Positions 44,952-54,761 of a stretch of DNA of 63,695 nucleotides are shown here, in pieces (position 1 is the stretch's first letter; the number at the start of each line of letters is the position of its first letter). The DNA is taken from assembly GCA_002349525.1 (NCBI GenBank), contig DEDL01000022.1:9085-72779 (forward strand), written 5' to 3'. This DNA is from Lachnoclostridium sp. UBA2905 (GTDB lineage Bacteria > Bacillota > Clostridia > Lachnospirales > Lachnospiraceae). A program made the position numbers and the translations under genes. Under the pieces are notes generated by a model, which searched no databases, was not told the DNA's origin, and saw nothing but the letters and a program-made list of their open reading frames with translations.

Positions 44952-46688
44952 TTACTCTGCCGGTTTGTCTGCTGCCTCACTCTGTGTATTATCAGTAACT
45001 GGTGTCTCCTGCTTTGATTCAGAATTATCTCCAGAGGTCTGTGAACTATCCTGAGCTTTATTGTCCTGATTATCAGCATTACTTGAAGAGTCGCTGCTTT
45101 CCACACTGCTTGAGGAATTATCTGTCTTATCCGAACTCTTGTTATTATTTTTATCAGTTTTTGTACTGTTGTTCTTGTTGGTTTTATCAGTTTTACTGTC
45201 CTTCTTCTTATCAGACTTAGACTCATCATCCTTATCTGACTTCTTATCCTTTTTGTCGTCCTTCTTAGTTCCCACTATAATATGTCTTGGTTCAGCATTA
45301 TATCTGCTGTAATTAACCTTATCCCTTGACACCTCAGCACCATTTTCATATACGACCTTATAAAGATTGGCAATATAACCAACATGAGCCTGCTGTGTTA
45401 CTGAAGTATAGCTTTCCGGCTTCGTATTATCCTTAGTGACAACATCCGCTCCCGGCTTAATCTCCTGAACAATTTCTGATTCATATTTAATAGTTCTTGA
45501 AGGAGACCTTGTCTCGTCACCATATATCGTAAATGTAATGATACCACCATCAACATAAGCCTGTATATATATTGGTGCCTTTGTATTATTCTTAAACTTA
45601 AGGTCCTTATAATCACCTGCAATAGCTGCATCCATTGATGGTTTAACATAGTTTACAACCATTGAATGTGGGAATCTTTCCACAACCTGAAGTTCAGCTA
45701 AAAGCACTGCATTATAAAGAGTTGTTGAAACCTGACATACACCACCTCCAAGACTGTCAACTACCTGTCCTGACACATATGAAGGTGCAAGCTTATAACC
45801 GTTATCCTCAGTTAACGGATAAATAGTATCTGCCACAGAGAGCTCATCTCCGGGATACAGTACTTTTCCATCAATAAAGGCTGCAGCATTCTTAACATTA
45901 GCTGTTCTGTCTGTCTGTGATGCATTGTACTGTGTTGAATATTTTCCAAGTACATCTGTGCATTTTTTAACATCGGCGGTCTTATACTCTGGTTCCTCTG
46001 TTACAATAACCGCACTTACATTTATCTGCGCCTGTCCTGCAATTCCTGAATTGATAACTGCAGATATATTAGAACATGTTGCTTCCACATCAACGCTTTT
46101 ACCTTTTCTGGCCTTTATAATTGTAAACTGGCCATTTTCACGTTTAAGTGAAGCATTTCTTGCTGTTTTAGTAAAATCCTTGCTGTTTTCCTTAAGATAG
46201 TCACAAACTACATCCTCATCAATTGAAAATGTCATAGTAACTTTTCCGGCATCTTCCATAAGAAATGCGTCATCTATAGCTTTCTCACTTTCACATGAAA
46301 GACCAAGTTCTTTTAGATTAGTGCTTAAGATATTCCCGTCTATATCAATATTGATTACTTTATCAGACATCTCGCTTACAAATGCATCAATACTCTTTTT
46401 TGCCTCATCATAATCCATACCACCTACGGCAACATTCTCAATGTAAACGTCCTTCTCTATACGTCCTTCATCTTTTCTCTCATCAACTACAGCTGCATTA
46501 TCAATATTACCAATGTTTCCGTCCTGCTTATTCTTACTAAAAAAAGTATTTTTAATACCAATGACACCAAGAACGCAAATACATATAACTACCAATGCGG
46601 CAATCACCATTGCAACGTTATGCCTTATTTTACGTTTACGCTGCATAACACGTTCCATGCCTCTTTCCCTATAACTATTATACGACAT
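44952..46688 (-). CDS. VanW family protein with low-complexity C-terminal tail
   Basis: A 578-aa surface protein: basic start, one membrane span (about residues 26-48), a putative peptidoglycan-binding-like region (85-230), a VanW domain (GGGVCQVSTTLYNAVLLAEL, then ERFPHSMVVNYV and DLKFKNNTKAPIYI) and a G5-like strand region. The last 110 residues or so are almost only Lys, Asp, Ser, Asn, Thr and Glu, starting at KKDDKKDKKSDKDD. The tail is probably disordered and wall-interacting. GGAG precedes ATG 46688. A cell-envelope role is inferred; the biochemical function of VanW is unclear. Confidence 0.88.
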   Translation of the reverse strand: MSYNSYRERGMERVMQRKRKIRHNVAMVIAALVVICICVLGVIGIKNTFFSKNKQDGNIGNIDNAAVVDERKDEGRIEKDVYIENVAVGGMDYDEAKKSIDAFVSEMSDKVINIDIDGNILSTNLKELGLSCESEKAIDDAFLMEDAGKVTMTFSIDEDVVCDYLKENSKDFTKTARNASLKRENGQFTIIKARKGKSVDVEATCSNISAVINSGIAGQAQINVSAVIVTEEPEYKTADVKKCTDVLGKYSTQYNASQTDRTANVKNAAAFIDGKVLYPGDELSVADTIYPLTEDNGYKLAPSYVSGQVVDSLGGGVCQVSTTLYNAVLLAELQVVERFPHSMVVNYVKPSMDAAIAGDYKDLKFKNNTKAPIYIQAYVDGGIITFTIYGDETRSPSRTIKYESEIVQEIKPGADVVTKDNTKPESYTSVTQQAHVGYIANLYKVVYENGAEVSRDKVNYSRYNAEPRHIIVGTKKDDKKDKKSDKDDESKSDKKKDSKTDKTNKNNSTKTDKNNNKSSDKTDNSSSSVESSDSSSNADNQDNKAQDSSQTSGDNSESKQETPVTDNTQSEAADKPAE

Positions 46689-46726
46689 AATAACGCTCCT
46701 ATATACATATTCAGGTCAAATGATTC

Positions 46727-46831
46727 CTATAAAGTAACAATAGATGAAAGAAGTGGCACTACCATCGCTACAATTACTATAATACATATTATCGCTGCTA
46801 TTATTTTCTGGTTTTTTCTAAAGAAATTCAT
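46727..46831 (-). CDS. Tiny membrane protein (34 aa)
   Basis: A short frame with GGAGG 8 bp before its ATG. It encodes a basic start (MNFFRKNQK) and one hydrophobic helix (IIAAIICIIVIVAMVVPLL), ending in a short SSIVTL. It sits 38 bp upstream of the VanW gene and 44 bp downstream of nth on the same strand. The strong ribosome site and clean single-span design support expression. I recall similar small proteins in related genomes but cannot name a family. Confidence 0.6.
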   Translation of the reverse strand: MNFFRKNQKIIAAIICIIVIVAMVVPLLSSIVTL

Positions 46832-46875
46832 AATTATACCTCCATTTAAGCCATATTAAAATAATATAAGTCATT

Positions 46876-47520
46876 TTATATATTAGTGCAAGCACTTTTA
46901 TGGAATTTACACAAATCTTTTAAAAAGCACTCTTCACACTTGGGACGTCTTGCTATACATATACTTCTGCCATGAGTAATTATCTGAATATTGTATCTTA
47001 TCCAATGCTCCTTTGGCAGTATTTTCATGAGTTCATATTCGATTTTTACAGGATCTGTTTCCTTTGTAAAACCAAGCAGACCCGATATTCTTTTCACATG
47101 TGTATCCACCACAATACTGGGCTCACCATAAACATTGCCTCTTATAACATTGGCAGTCTTTCTGCCAACTCCCTCAAGCTTCACAAGCTCATCAATATCA
47201 GAAGGCACCACTCCGTCATAATCCCTGACAATTCTTGCAGCGCAGGCCTTAATATTCTTTGCCTTCATAACATTAAAGCCCACCGGTCTTATGTCATCTT
47301 CAAGCTCACTAAGATTGGCATCCGCAAATGCCTTAAGTGTAGGATATTTAACAAATAAGTCCCTGGTAACTTTATTGACTCTCTCATCAGTACACTGGGC
47401 GCTTAATATAGTAGCAATAAGTAACTGCCACGCACTGTCATGATTAAGATAGCACTTAAGCTCTGTAGTATAATGCTCATCCAGTCTCTTTAAAATCTCG
47501 TTAACTGTTTTTTTATTCAT
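46876..47520 (-). CDS. nth: Endonuclease III
   Basis: A 214-aa DNA glycosylase/AP lyase removing oxidised pyrimidines. The helix-hairpin-helix LEGVGRKTANVIRG with its catalytic Lys, the catalytic Asp in VDTHVKRIS and the 4Fe-4S site with Cys in CIARRPKCEECFLKDLC are all intact. Followed by the tiny membrane protein gene; preceded by the DUF4080 gene with a 13-bp gap. Confidence 0.96.
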   Translation of the reverse strand: MNKKTVNEILKRLDEHYTTELKCYLNHDSAWQLLIATILSAQCTDERVNKVTRDLFVKYPTLKAFADANLSELEDDIRPVGFNVMKAKNIKACAARIVRDYDGVVPSDIDELVKLEGVGRKTANVIRGNVYGEPSIVVDTHVKRISGLLGFTKETDPVKIEYELMKILPKEHWIRYNIQIITHGRSICIARRPKCEECFLKDLCKFHKSACTNI

Positions 47521-47533
47521 TGTGTAATTCCTT

Positions 47534-49189
47534 TTATTCTTCTATACACTGATATTCCACATTATAGGTAATATCGTCACGTTTTCCATAATTATATAAT
47601 ATAATTGTGTCATTTTTTATGACATTTCCCGTTTTAATAAAATTATCTATATCATATGAATATTTTTCAGCATGATATAATCTCGCACTAATTCTTCGGT
47701 CCCTGCAAATTCCCCCGGACACATCATTTTCCCTTTCGGCAAATGATGGTCTCGTCTTACAGTTATCCCTGAGATATGCATCATGAATGAGAAGCTCCAT
47801 GAACAAATCAGGATTATCAACCACTTTTCTCCCATAATTATATAGGAAATCATACCTTTTAAGCCTTGACTTTGCCGCTCCCACTTCCGTGTCCGCTGCC
47901 ATTGCGGCGCCTATCTGCCTGTACATATCAAATGGGCTTTCATAATTCTCTGCCAGATAGGAAATCGCATTATCAAACTGTCTTGAATTATAATAAACCT
48001 CCAGAGCCTCCTCTACTTCCTTAAGAAGCAGTACATCATCATAGGAAAGCCATCTTGTGGACAAGACCTCATATGGCGGATAATCTGCAGTTACAATATC
48101 ATACAGTGAAGAATCCTTTTCCATTTTTGAACCATACAAAACCTTTAAAAATCCTAACTGGAACTCATCTGGTCTAAGGGCATACACATTGTCAAATGAA
48201 CCCGCAAATGATTCCAGATCTTCATAAGGAAGTCCGGCTATCAAATCAAGGTGAATATGTATATTCCTCATTTGCCAAAGCTTTCTTACATTAGAACACA
48301 AACGGTCTGTATCCGTCTTTCTGTTAATTGCCGAGAGCGTTTTCTCATTAAATGTCTGTATACCTATTTCAAACTGGAACAAACCCTTTCTCACGCCCTG
48401 TAAAAACTCTATTTCATCATCTCTTAAAATATCTGCTGCCAGTTCAAAATGATACCTTGTCACGCCATTATCATTCTCAGCTAAAAACTTCCATATATCC
48501 ATTGCATGACTGTGAACAGCATTAAATGTTCTGTCAACAAACTTTACAAGGCTTATTCTGTTATCAATAAATTTCTTAAGATCCGCCTTAACTAAATCTG
48601 TATCTCTTACCCTTATTTTCTTATCTATTGACGAAAGACAGTAACTGCAGGAAAAAGGACATCCCCTGGCTGACTCATAATATATTATCTTATTTTCAAA
48701 AGGCTTAAGATTATCATAAACATATGGCAGTTCATTCATGGAAAGAACATCATCACAATATATTATTTTGCCAAATGCTTCCTTACGACTTGCCTTAATC
48801 AGACTGTCTGCAAAGATTTTCTCACCTTCGCCACACAGCACCCTGTCAACAAATGGATAGTCCTTCAAAAAACTTTCTGCCCGGTATGACACCTCCGGAC
48901 CACCCACCCATATCTCAGTATGAGGCATAATCTTTTTAAGGCTTCCTGCAAGTCTTGTAACATATTCCACATTCCATATATATACTGAAAATGCGATAAT
49001 ATCTGCTTTTTTGCTATACAAATCCGGCAGAATATCACCAATATGATTATTAATAGTATATTCTGCAATCTCTATATCTATATTCTCATTATTCTCACCT
49101 ATGACACTGTCAGCATACTTTTTAAGCGAAAAAACCGCCAGATTAGAGTGAATATATTTTGCATTAATAGCTGCAAGTAAAACTTTCAT
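47534..49189 (-). CDS. B12-binding-domain radical SAM protein (DUF4080)
   Basis: A 551-aa protein: N-terminal cobalamin-binding-like Rossmann domain (residues 1-140), radical SAM core with ARGCPFSCSYCLSS (CxxxCxxC), FVDRTFN and LIAGLPYEDL, and a C-terminal DUF4080 domain. Members are widespread in anaerobes with unknown substrates. GGAG precedes the ATG. It lies between galK and nth in a same-strand run. Confidence 0.9.
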   Translation of the reverse strand: MKVLLAAINAKYIHSNLAVFSLKKYADSVIGENNENIDIEIAEYTINNHIGDILPDLYSKKADIIAFSVYIWNVEYVTRLAGSLKKIMPHTEIWVGGPEVSYRAESFLKDYPFVDRVLCGEGEKIFADSLIKASRKEAFGKIIYCDDVLSMNELPYVYDNLKPFENKIIYYESARGCPFSCSYCLSSIDKKIRVRDTDLVKADLKKFIDNRISLVKFVDRTFNAVHSHAMDIWKFLAENDNGVTRYHFELAADILRDDEIEFLQGVRKGLFQFEIGIQTFNEKTLSAINRKTDTDRLCSNVRKLWQMRNIHIHLDLIAGLPYEDLESFAGSFDNVYALRPDEFQLGFLKVLYGSKMEKDSSLYDIVTADYPPYEVLSTRWLSYDDVLLLKEVEEALEVYYNSRQFDNAISYLAENYESPFDMYRQIGAAMAADTEVGAAKSRLKRYDFLYNYGRKVVDNPDLFMELLIHDAYLRDNCKTRPSFAERENDVSGGICRDRRISARLYHAEKYSYDIDNFIKTGNVIKNDTIILYNYGKRDDITYNVEYQCIEE

Positions 49190-49216
49190 AACTTTTCTCC
49201 AGTTTAAATGAGGGTA

Positions 49217-50407
49217 CTACAAAAGTGCCGGTCCGCCACCAATTGAAACATCATAAAATGTGGCATCAACACCTGTCTTTTCTTTATATATCTTTCCAAT
49301 TGAACTCTTTATATTTTCTACCTTATCTGAATCAACAATTCCAACAAGGCAGCCACCAAAACCGCCGCCTGTCATTCTGATTCCCCAGACACCATCAAGC
49401 TTAAGTGCCTCCTCAACAATAATATCCGCTTCCCTACAGGACACCTCATAATCATCTCTTAATGATATATGAGATTCCACCATCAGTTCACCAAATTTCC
49501 TGATATCATTTTCCTTAAGAGCCTTTACTGCCTGGATTGTTCTCTGATTCTCATACACTGCATGCTTTGCACGCTTTTTATTCACAGGGTCCTTAATACA
49601 ATATTTGTATTTTTCAAACTCTTCAATACTAAGATCTCCAAGAGAACTAATATCAATATCTCTTTCAAGATCAGCCAGGGCACTTTCCGATTCTCTTCTT
49701 CTGTCATTGTAGCCTGATGTTGCAATCTTGTGTTTTTTATTAGTGTTGATTATTAACAGTTCCTTGCCTTCAAGCTTTACAGGTGCATATTCAAATGCAA
49801 GAGTAGAAGTATCAAGAAAAATAGCATTATCCTTCTTACCCATAGCTGAAGCAAACTGATCCATAATACCACAATTAGAATCATTAAACTTATTCTCTGA
49901 ATACTGGCAGAGCACCGCGATATCCTTAAGCTCTATTCCAAATCCAAATAAATCATTCATCATATATGCGGTAAGTACCTCTATCGAAGCTGATGAGGAT
50001 AAGCCTGCACCATCTGGAATATCTCCGTAAAATGCAATGTCCATTCCTCTGTTTACATCATATCCGTGCTTTTTAAGTGTCCACATAACACCAATAGGAT
50101 AATTGCACCAGTCCGGATTCTCAAGCTTCTTAAAGCTTCCTGCCTTAATCTCACCAATTCCTTCATCCGGAAAATTATCAGAATACAGTCTTATCCTGTC
50201 ATCCTCTCTCAATCTTACAGCAGCATAGGTTCCTATTGTAAGAGCACATGGAAAAACATGGCCTCCATTATAATCAGTATGTTCTCCTATAAGATTAACC
50301 CTTCCCGGAGCAAAATAAACTTTAATATCTCCATCATTCTTTGCTGATCCTCTATCCTTAATTCCACCATAAAACTTATCAAATATCCCCAATAATCTGT
50401 CCTTCAC
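49217..50407 (-). CDS. galK: Galactokinase
   Basis: A 396-aa GHMP kinase phosphorylating galactose at C1 in the Leloir pathway. The galactokinase signature GRVNLIGEHTDYNGG, the ATP loop GAGLSSSASIEV and the C-terminal RMTGGGFGGCLVGIV are present. The start is GTG 50407 with GGAGG 10 bp upstream. The other Leloir genes (galT, galE) are not in this window. Confidence 0.97.
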   Translation of the reverse strand: MKDRLLGIFDKFYGGIKDRGSAKNDGDIKVYFAPGRVNLIGEHTDYNGGHVFPCALTIGTYAAVRLREDDRIRLYSDNFPDEGIGEIKAGSFKKLENPDWCNYPIGVMWTLKKHGYDVNRGMDIAFYGDIPDGAGLSSSASIEVLTAYMMNDLFGFGIELKDIAVLCQYSENKFNDSNCGIMDQFASAMGKKDNAIFLDTSTLAFEYAPVKLEGKELLIINTNKKHKIATSGYNDRRRESESALADLERDIDISSLGDLSIEEFEKYKYCIKDPVNKKRAKHAVYENQRTIQAVKALKENDIRKFGELMVESHISLRDDYEVSCREADIIVEEALKLDGVWGIRMTGGGFGGCLVGIVDSDKVENIKSSIGKIYKEKTGVDATFYDVSIGGGPALL

Positions 50408-50541
50408 CTATATTGTCCTCCTTGATGCCATATAATAGTTATAACCTTCAACATATACATTTATTATAACATGGCATTACTTTATATGAAATAATGTTTT
50501 TTCTGTATTTCATTTTTTTTAAATGTATAATAAATGTAAAT

Positions 50542-50600
50542 GAGCCCCACTTTAATATATCCCCCGTCAAATAAACCGGTTAAATATCTAAGTGAGACTC
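50542..50600 (-). terminator. Hairpin terminator between a small-protein gene and galK
   Basis: GAGCCCCACTT (50542-50552) pairs with AAGTGAGACTC (50590-50600) with one or two mismatches. On the minus strand a T-rich stretch follows. It lies 75 bp past the 35-aa protein gene and before the galK promoter region. Confidence 0.6.
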
Positions 50601-50673
50601 TTTTAATTTCCTGAACCTGCTATCTTTATGCTGCCGTTTTTATGCTGCTGTCTTTATACCCCTGACTTAATTC

Positions 50674-50781
50674 CTATCTGATAACATAATTCTGTATCTG
50701 GTTATTGTATGCAAAGATGTATTCAAATATGACAACCGCTGCCAGCAATATATATGGCAGATATTTCTTCAACTTGTCCAT
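50674..50781 (-). CDS. Tiny membrane protein (35 aa)
   Basis: A short frame with a strong GGAGGGAG 6 bp before ATG 50781. It encodes MDKLKKYLPYILLAAVVIFE and continues with a short tail (YIFAYNNQIQNYVIR): a basic start, one membrane helix and a polar end. It is flanked by AT-rich non-coding DNA and a downstream hairpin, so it seems to be its own unit. Family unknown. Confidence 0.55.
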   Translation of the reverse strand: MDKLKKYLPYILLAAVVIFEYIFAYNNQIQNYVIR

Positions 50782-51000
50782 CGTACTCCCTCCAAAATAC
50801 ATATTTTCATTAACATATTTTCTATTCGAAGGAATAATAGCATTTCTTACACCTTTAATCAACATAAAAATATGCAAAACAGACCTAAAAATGCATATTT
50901 TCTACTGTATTCATAATTGTTTAAAAATTAACAAACAAATATTAAAACATTTATATTAATTGTTTATAATACATAATCACAGGAATTGCCACAGGAATTA

Positions 51001-51432
51001 TTACAGGAACTCTAACAGCTCCTTCATAAATTCTTCTTCTATATGAATAAGCTTTTTTGTCATATGCTTTGCATTATCATCCGCCGCCTTATACTGATGA
51101 AGATATTCCGTCAGACTTTTTATACCCATATTGCATCCGTCAATCAGAAGTCCTGCTGCCTTATTTACAGATGAATTGATAGTAAGTTTTAAATCTGTAC
51201 CAAGAGTTGCCATTGCCATTGCAAATTTATTAGGATCCTTTTCGTCTGAATCCGCCGAATTAAGCAGTTCATGACATTCATCACCATATTTTATATGTTT
51301 ATTGTTGTATTCCTTTATCAGATCTCTTAATTTCTGGTTTTCCACATATGCAAGAATCTGCTCCATACTGCTTGTGGCAGATTTACAGCCTGCATTGCAT
51401 TCCTTTAAAAGATTAATGGTATCTTCGTTCAT
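51001..51432 (-). CDS. Predicted helical-bundle protein of unknown function
   Basis: A 143-aa protein, almost wholly amphipathic helix by inspection, with repeated heptad-like stretches (SMEQILAYVENQKLRDLIKE, TKKLIHIEEEFMKELLEFL) and three Cys in the first half. It may form a four-helix bundle reminiscent of ferritin-like or DUF2383-type proteins, but no metal-ligand pattern is clear. ATG 51432 has GGAGG 9 bp upstream. Followed after 220 bp of AT-rich DNA by the 35-aa protein gene. Function not assigned. Confidence 0.7.
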   Translation of the reverse strand: MNEDTINLLKECNAGCKSATSSMEQILAYVENQKLRDLIKEYNNKHIKYGDECHELLNSADSDEKDPNKFAMAMATLGTDLKLTINSSVNKAAGLLIDGCNMGIKSLTEYLHQYKAADDNAKHMTKKLIHIEEEFMKELLEFL

Positions 51433-51559
51433 GTATATTACCTCCAAAAATATTTTAGTTCAAAATTTTTTTGTTCATCGTTTTCCATAACATCACAATT
51501 CGCGCAGAATATTTCAACGATATACCAGTATTATGCACGTCAAAGATACCACTTATACA

Positions 51560-53101
51560 TCATTTACATATCAAAAGCTTATCGCCCTGTTTTATGTTTT
51601 CGGATTCAAGCTCATTTATCTCCATAATTTTCTCCTTTGTCACATAAAATTTTTTGGCCACATCCCACAATGTATCCCCATCTTTTACAATATATCCGAT
51701 TATAGATGCTTTCCTGTCCTCCCTGTCAAAATCTTCGATTTTATAATCAGTAATTATGTTACACTTTACCTTATTAAATACAATAGTATCAAATGAAACA
51801 CCTATTTTGAAATCAACCTCCTTCTGGTTTATCACTGTTTCATTTATCTGTGAAACCTGTGGAACAATATCAAATACACAATCCTTTTCTATGCCCCTTG
51901 CTTCAACAAAATGCGTAAATGGAATCATGCCCTTGTAACCGGCAATTATACCCTTGTCATCTTCCGCAAAATATAACATATCAACTTCTATGACGCCCTC
52001 TAATTCAATTCCATCATCTTTTATTGTCTGCATATCAATTTTTGGAGTAGCAGTTATGCCTGACATCTGAAGAATTGGCGCTTTGTTTTCTTCAATTTTA
52101 ATCACATCATTTATTCTCGCCTTACTGTTGTTACGAACAACAAGATTATCAAACATTGTTTCACTATAGATTGGAGTAAGTTTACCATCAAGGCAGTACA
52201 TATCTGCAATAAAGGTTATTTCTTCTTCCCTGTAAACCTTCATATCAAGACCAAGCACCACCTCTATATCAAGAATTCTGTCCTCACCATCCTCATCGGC
52301 TTTCACCTGTATGTCCTTAGTGTTTATAGCAATATGAACCTCCGGAATCATTGTCTCATCGCATCCATTGCAATCCGTTACTCCATCAAAATTAACAGTT
52401 GTTTCATAGGAATTAATTCTGTCACCCTCTGCTCCGTAGTACAATATGTATATTCCCATTTCTCCTTTTAAACTTAGCCTGTTATCAAGCATTCTAAGCT
52501 CCGTTTCATACAAAAATACGTCCTGATACAGAATTTCACGTATACTGTCTCTTCCACCGGCAACAGAAACCTCCTCTTTAATGCGAAATGTATCCTTTTT
52601 GCAAAGTGCCAGCTCCGTAATTGTATTTGTAGTTTCCCTTGTTACAACCAGATTTTCACTCACAACAGCAACTGCTGCCTGCTCGTCAAAAAGCTCATCT
52701 GCACTAACATTCATTTTCAATATTGCATTCACACTGATTTTTCTGGAATTAATAAGCCGCGTGGTAATGTCCTCAAGCTCTGTTTTTACATAAACATTAT
52801 CCCCATCACACACATCAGGCATACTAACAACCTCATTAAAATCTATCTTCCCACTCATGTGCTCAAGCTTTTCACCAAAATCATTGGTCACATATAGAAT
52901 ATTCACATACAGGCTTCCGCTCAATAAGGCCTTGCCACCTGAAACCTTTGCTTCCTCCATTTTTATTTCGCCCTGCTCTCTGATAATATAACTAATATCA
53001 GGCTTTATATCCGGTACATTAATATCATTATCAAGAGTTAACGACATCGAGCTTTTGCATTTATCCCTGTTCATATGTATGTTTTTCTTAATCAGATCCA
53101 T
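51560..53101 (-). CDS. SipL-like spore morphogenesis protein (SPOCS/DUF3794 plus LysM)
   Basis: A 513-aa protein with an N-terminal region, SPOCS (DUF3794) domains in the middle and a C-terminal LysM domain (IVKDGDTLWDVAKKFYVTKE, then INELES and GDKLLI). This layout is that of Clostridioides SipL, which binds the spore-coat scaffold SpoIVA during engulfment. No signal peptide is present, as expected for a mother-cell protein. Followed by a short AT-rich gap; the PrcB lipoprotein gene is 11 bp upstream. Confidence 0.88.
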   Translation of the reverse strand: MDLIKKNIHMNRDKCKSSMSLTLDNDINVPDIKPDISYIIREQGEIKMEEAKVSGGKALLSGSLYVNILYVTNDFGEKLEHMSGKIDFNEVVSMPDVCDGDNVYVKTELEDITTRLINSRKISVNAILKMNVSADELFDEQAAVAVVSENLVVTRETTNTITELALCKKDTFRIKEEVSVAGGRDSIREILYQDVFLYETELRMLDNRLSLKGEMGIYILYYGAEGDRINSYETTVNFDGVTDCNGCDETMIPEVHIAINTKDIQVKADEDGEDRILDIEVVLGLDMKVYREEEITFIADMYCLDGKLTPIYSETMFDNLVVRNNSKARINDVIKIEENKAPILQMSGITATPKIDMQTIKDDGIELEGVIEVDMLYFAEDDKGIIAGYKGMIPFTHFVEARGIEKDCVFDIVPQVSQINETVINQKEVDFKIGVSFDTIVFNKVKCNIITDYKIEDFDREDRKASIIGYIVKDGDTLWDVAKKFYVTKEKIMEINELESENIKQGDKLLICK

Positions 53102-53112
53102 AAGCGTCCCCC

Positions 53113-53538
53113 TTATTTATATATAATCTCTTTGTCCATATTTTCCATCTTCACAACAATGTAGGGATATGTAGGTTTGTCGCCCTTTCGCTCACTCTCA
53201 GGGCCCTTAAGTGTTGTTGCAAAAATAATGGCATTATCTGAAAGAAACAAATCATCAACAACAATACTGTAGCCGCCAGACATCTGCTCACCATATCCTG
53301 CAGCAATATACAGATTTTCACTATCTGAATAACTAAGTCTGAAAGCATCATTTTTTTTACTTTCGATGTTTTCCATAAGATAATCAGGTATATCAGCTTC
53401 TTTTACAACAGTGTAGTCGATTTCTTCTTTTTTCTCAGTGGAAACCTCCTTAACGCATCCTGTACAGCATACAATCAGATAATAAAATGATACACCGAGC
53501 AAAATAACCTTTTTCAGAGTATTATTTGCATTATACAA
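53113..53538 (-). CDS. PrcB-domain lipoprotein
   Basis: A 141-aa exported protein. A hydrophobic N-terminus ends in CCTGC, a likely lipobox, and the rest resembles the PrcB C-terminal domain found in protease-complex subunits (YIAAGYGEQMSGGYSIVVDD and the terminal PYIVVKME). The frame opens with TTG 53538, which has GGGAGG 7 bp upstream; no ATG fits. It precedes the SipL-like gene by 11 bp, so the two may be co-expressed. Confidence 0.8.
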   Translation of the reverse strand: MYNANNTLKKVILLGVSFYYLIVCCTGCVKEVSTEKKEEIDYTVVKEADIPDYLMENIESKKNDAFRLSYSDSENLYIAAGYGEQMSGGYSIVVDDLFLSDNAIIFATTLKGPESERKGDKPTYPYIVVKMENMDKEIIYK

Positions 53539-53639
53539 AAAAGCACCTCCCGCAATCAGATATTATATATCTATGCAGGAAGATGCCCTTTTTATGAATC
53601 ATATTATTAAGTTTTAAAATGATGTATGTAGATTTGATT

Positions 53640-54371
53640 TTAGCACTCGCCAACAATCTCTGTCATCCTATCACATATCTTATCTCTTACCATATCGGCA
53701 ACATCCTTAGGACGCTTATCGCTGAATTCCTCATACATGATAGGCTCCAGAAAATGAACCTGTGTCACAACCTTCTTTAGGGAATTCATGCCAAATGGTT
53801 TCCATGAATCAACTATGCAAACCGGAACAATTGGACAGCCTGATCTTGTGGCACATTTAAAGCAGCCACTTGAAAATTCCATAATTTCATTATGATTATC
53901 CTTATATCCACCTTCAGGAAATATAAGGTAACGCCTTCCATCCTTAACTTCCTTTGCAATCTCATTGATTACACGAACCTGCTGCCTTGGATCATCTAAC
54001 TTCAGCCTCTTACCCTTAAGTGCATCAACAAACTGGCTTGTAAGAATCATTTTGGATTTTTTATATTCCATAAGAACTGACAGAGGTTTCTTATGTCCAT
54101 ATATAATACCTAATGAGTCATACTTGCCCTGATGATTGGAATACATAATATACCCTGTATCCCGGGGGAGGTTCTCTGTCCCATACACTTTGGTAGAGAT
54201 ACGTCCCTTTTTCTTAAGAAGCTTAACTGTTCTTACAGCTTCTCCATATCGTTGTTCTTCTGTAAATTTATCGTGAGACGCAACATATGCGAGTCTGTAT
54301 ATCTGAATAATAGCATACCCAAGACCTGTTATTAAAACAAAAACAAATCTTAACAATAATCTATCCTCCAA
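53640..54371 (-). CDS. plsC: 1-acylglycerol-3-phosphate acyltransferase family protein
   Basis: A 243-aa membrane acyltransferase with an N-terminal hydrophobic segment (FVFVLITGLGYAIIQIY). It carries the catalytic NHQGKYDS (NHxxxxD), a glycerol-phosphate-binding FPEGGY and PIVPVCIVDSW. It makes phosphatidic acid or a related lipid at the membrane. The assignment to PlsC is by motif only. An isolated gene; upstream lies 390 bp of repeats and a terminator. Confidence 0.9.
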   Translation of the reverse strand: MEDRLLLRFVFVLITGLGYAIIQIYRLAYVASHDKFTEEQRYGEAVRTVKLLKKKGRISTKVYGTENLPRDTGYIMYSNHQGKYDSLGIIYGHKKPLSVLMEYKKSKMILTSQFVDALKGKRLKLDDPRQQVRVINEIAKEVKDGRRYLIFPEGGYKDNHNEIMEFSSGCFKCATRSGCPIVPVCIVDSWKPFGMNSLKKVVTQVHFLEPIMYEEFSDKRPKDVADMVRDKICDRMTEIVGEC

Positions 54372-54444
54372 AAAACGTATATCATTATCATAACAGATTT
54401 TTCCACAAATATCAAAGTATATTCAAGTAGATTAGACAGGTCTG

Positions 54445-54590
54445 ACAAACCATACAAATCATGTAAGCCATGCAAACCATGTAAACCTTGCAAACCATGT
54501 AAGCCATGCCATACCATATAAGCCATGTAAACCATGCATATCATGTAAGCCATGCATACCATATAAGCCATGCATACCATATAAACTAAA
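54445..54590. repeat. 18-bp tandem repeat (9-bp sub-unit), degenerate
   Basis: About eight degenerate units around GCCATGCATACCATATAA or its relative GCCATGCAAACCATGTAA. The region is open on the minus strand as a Met/Tyr/Leu/Gly-rich peptide, but this is a by-product of the repeat and no ribosome site is seen. It lies between plsC and the mscL terminator. Confidence 0.8.
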
Positions 54591-54591
54591 C

Positions 54592-54618
54592 AAGCCCTGG
54601 CTTTGAACTCCAGGGCTT
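54592..54618 (-). terminator. Terminator of mscL
   Basis: A perfect stem, AAGCCCTGG and CCAGGGCTT, with a 9-nt loop; on the minus strand it runs into TGTTTAGTTT. It lies about 140 bp past the mscL stop, and AT-rich sequence with repeated TACATTAT/GATGTACA motifs fills the gap. Confidence 0.7.
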
Positions 54619-54761
54619 ACTTAAATTATCAATCTAATATTATCTTAAATCTTATATTACTCTGCATATGTACATTATATACTCTGCAGCCGACATTGAA
54701 TATATTACTATTACTCTACGTCTGATGTACATTATTCACTCTATGACCAATATAGAATATA

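Noticed and set aside
54350..54580. Minus-strand frame rich in Met, Tyr, Leu and Gly in the 18-bp repeats
   Set aside because: Low-complexity by-product of the repeat, without a ribosome site or resemblance to any protein.
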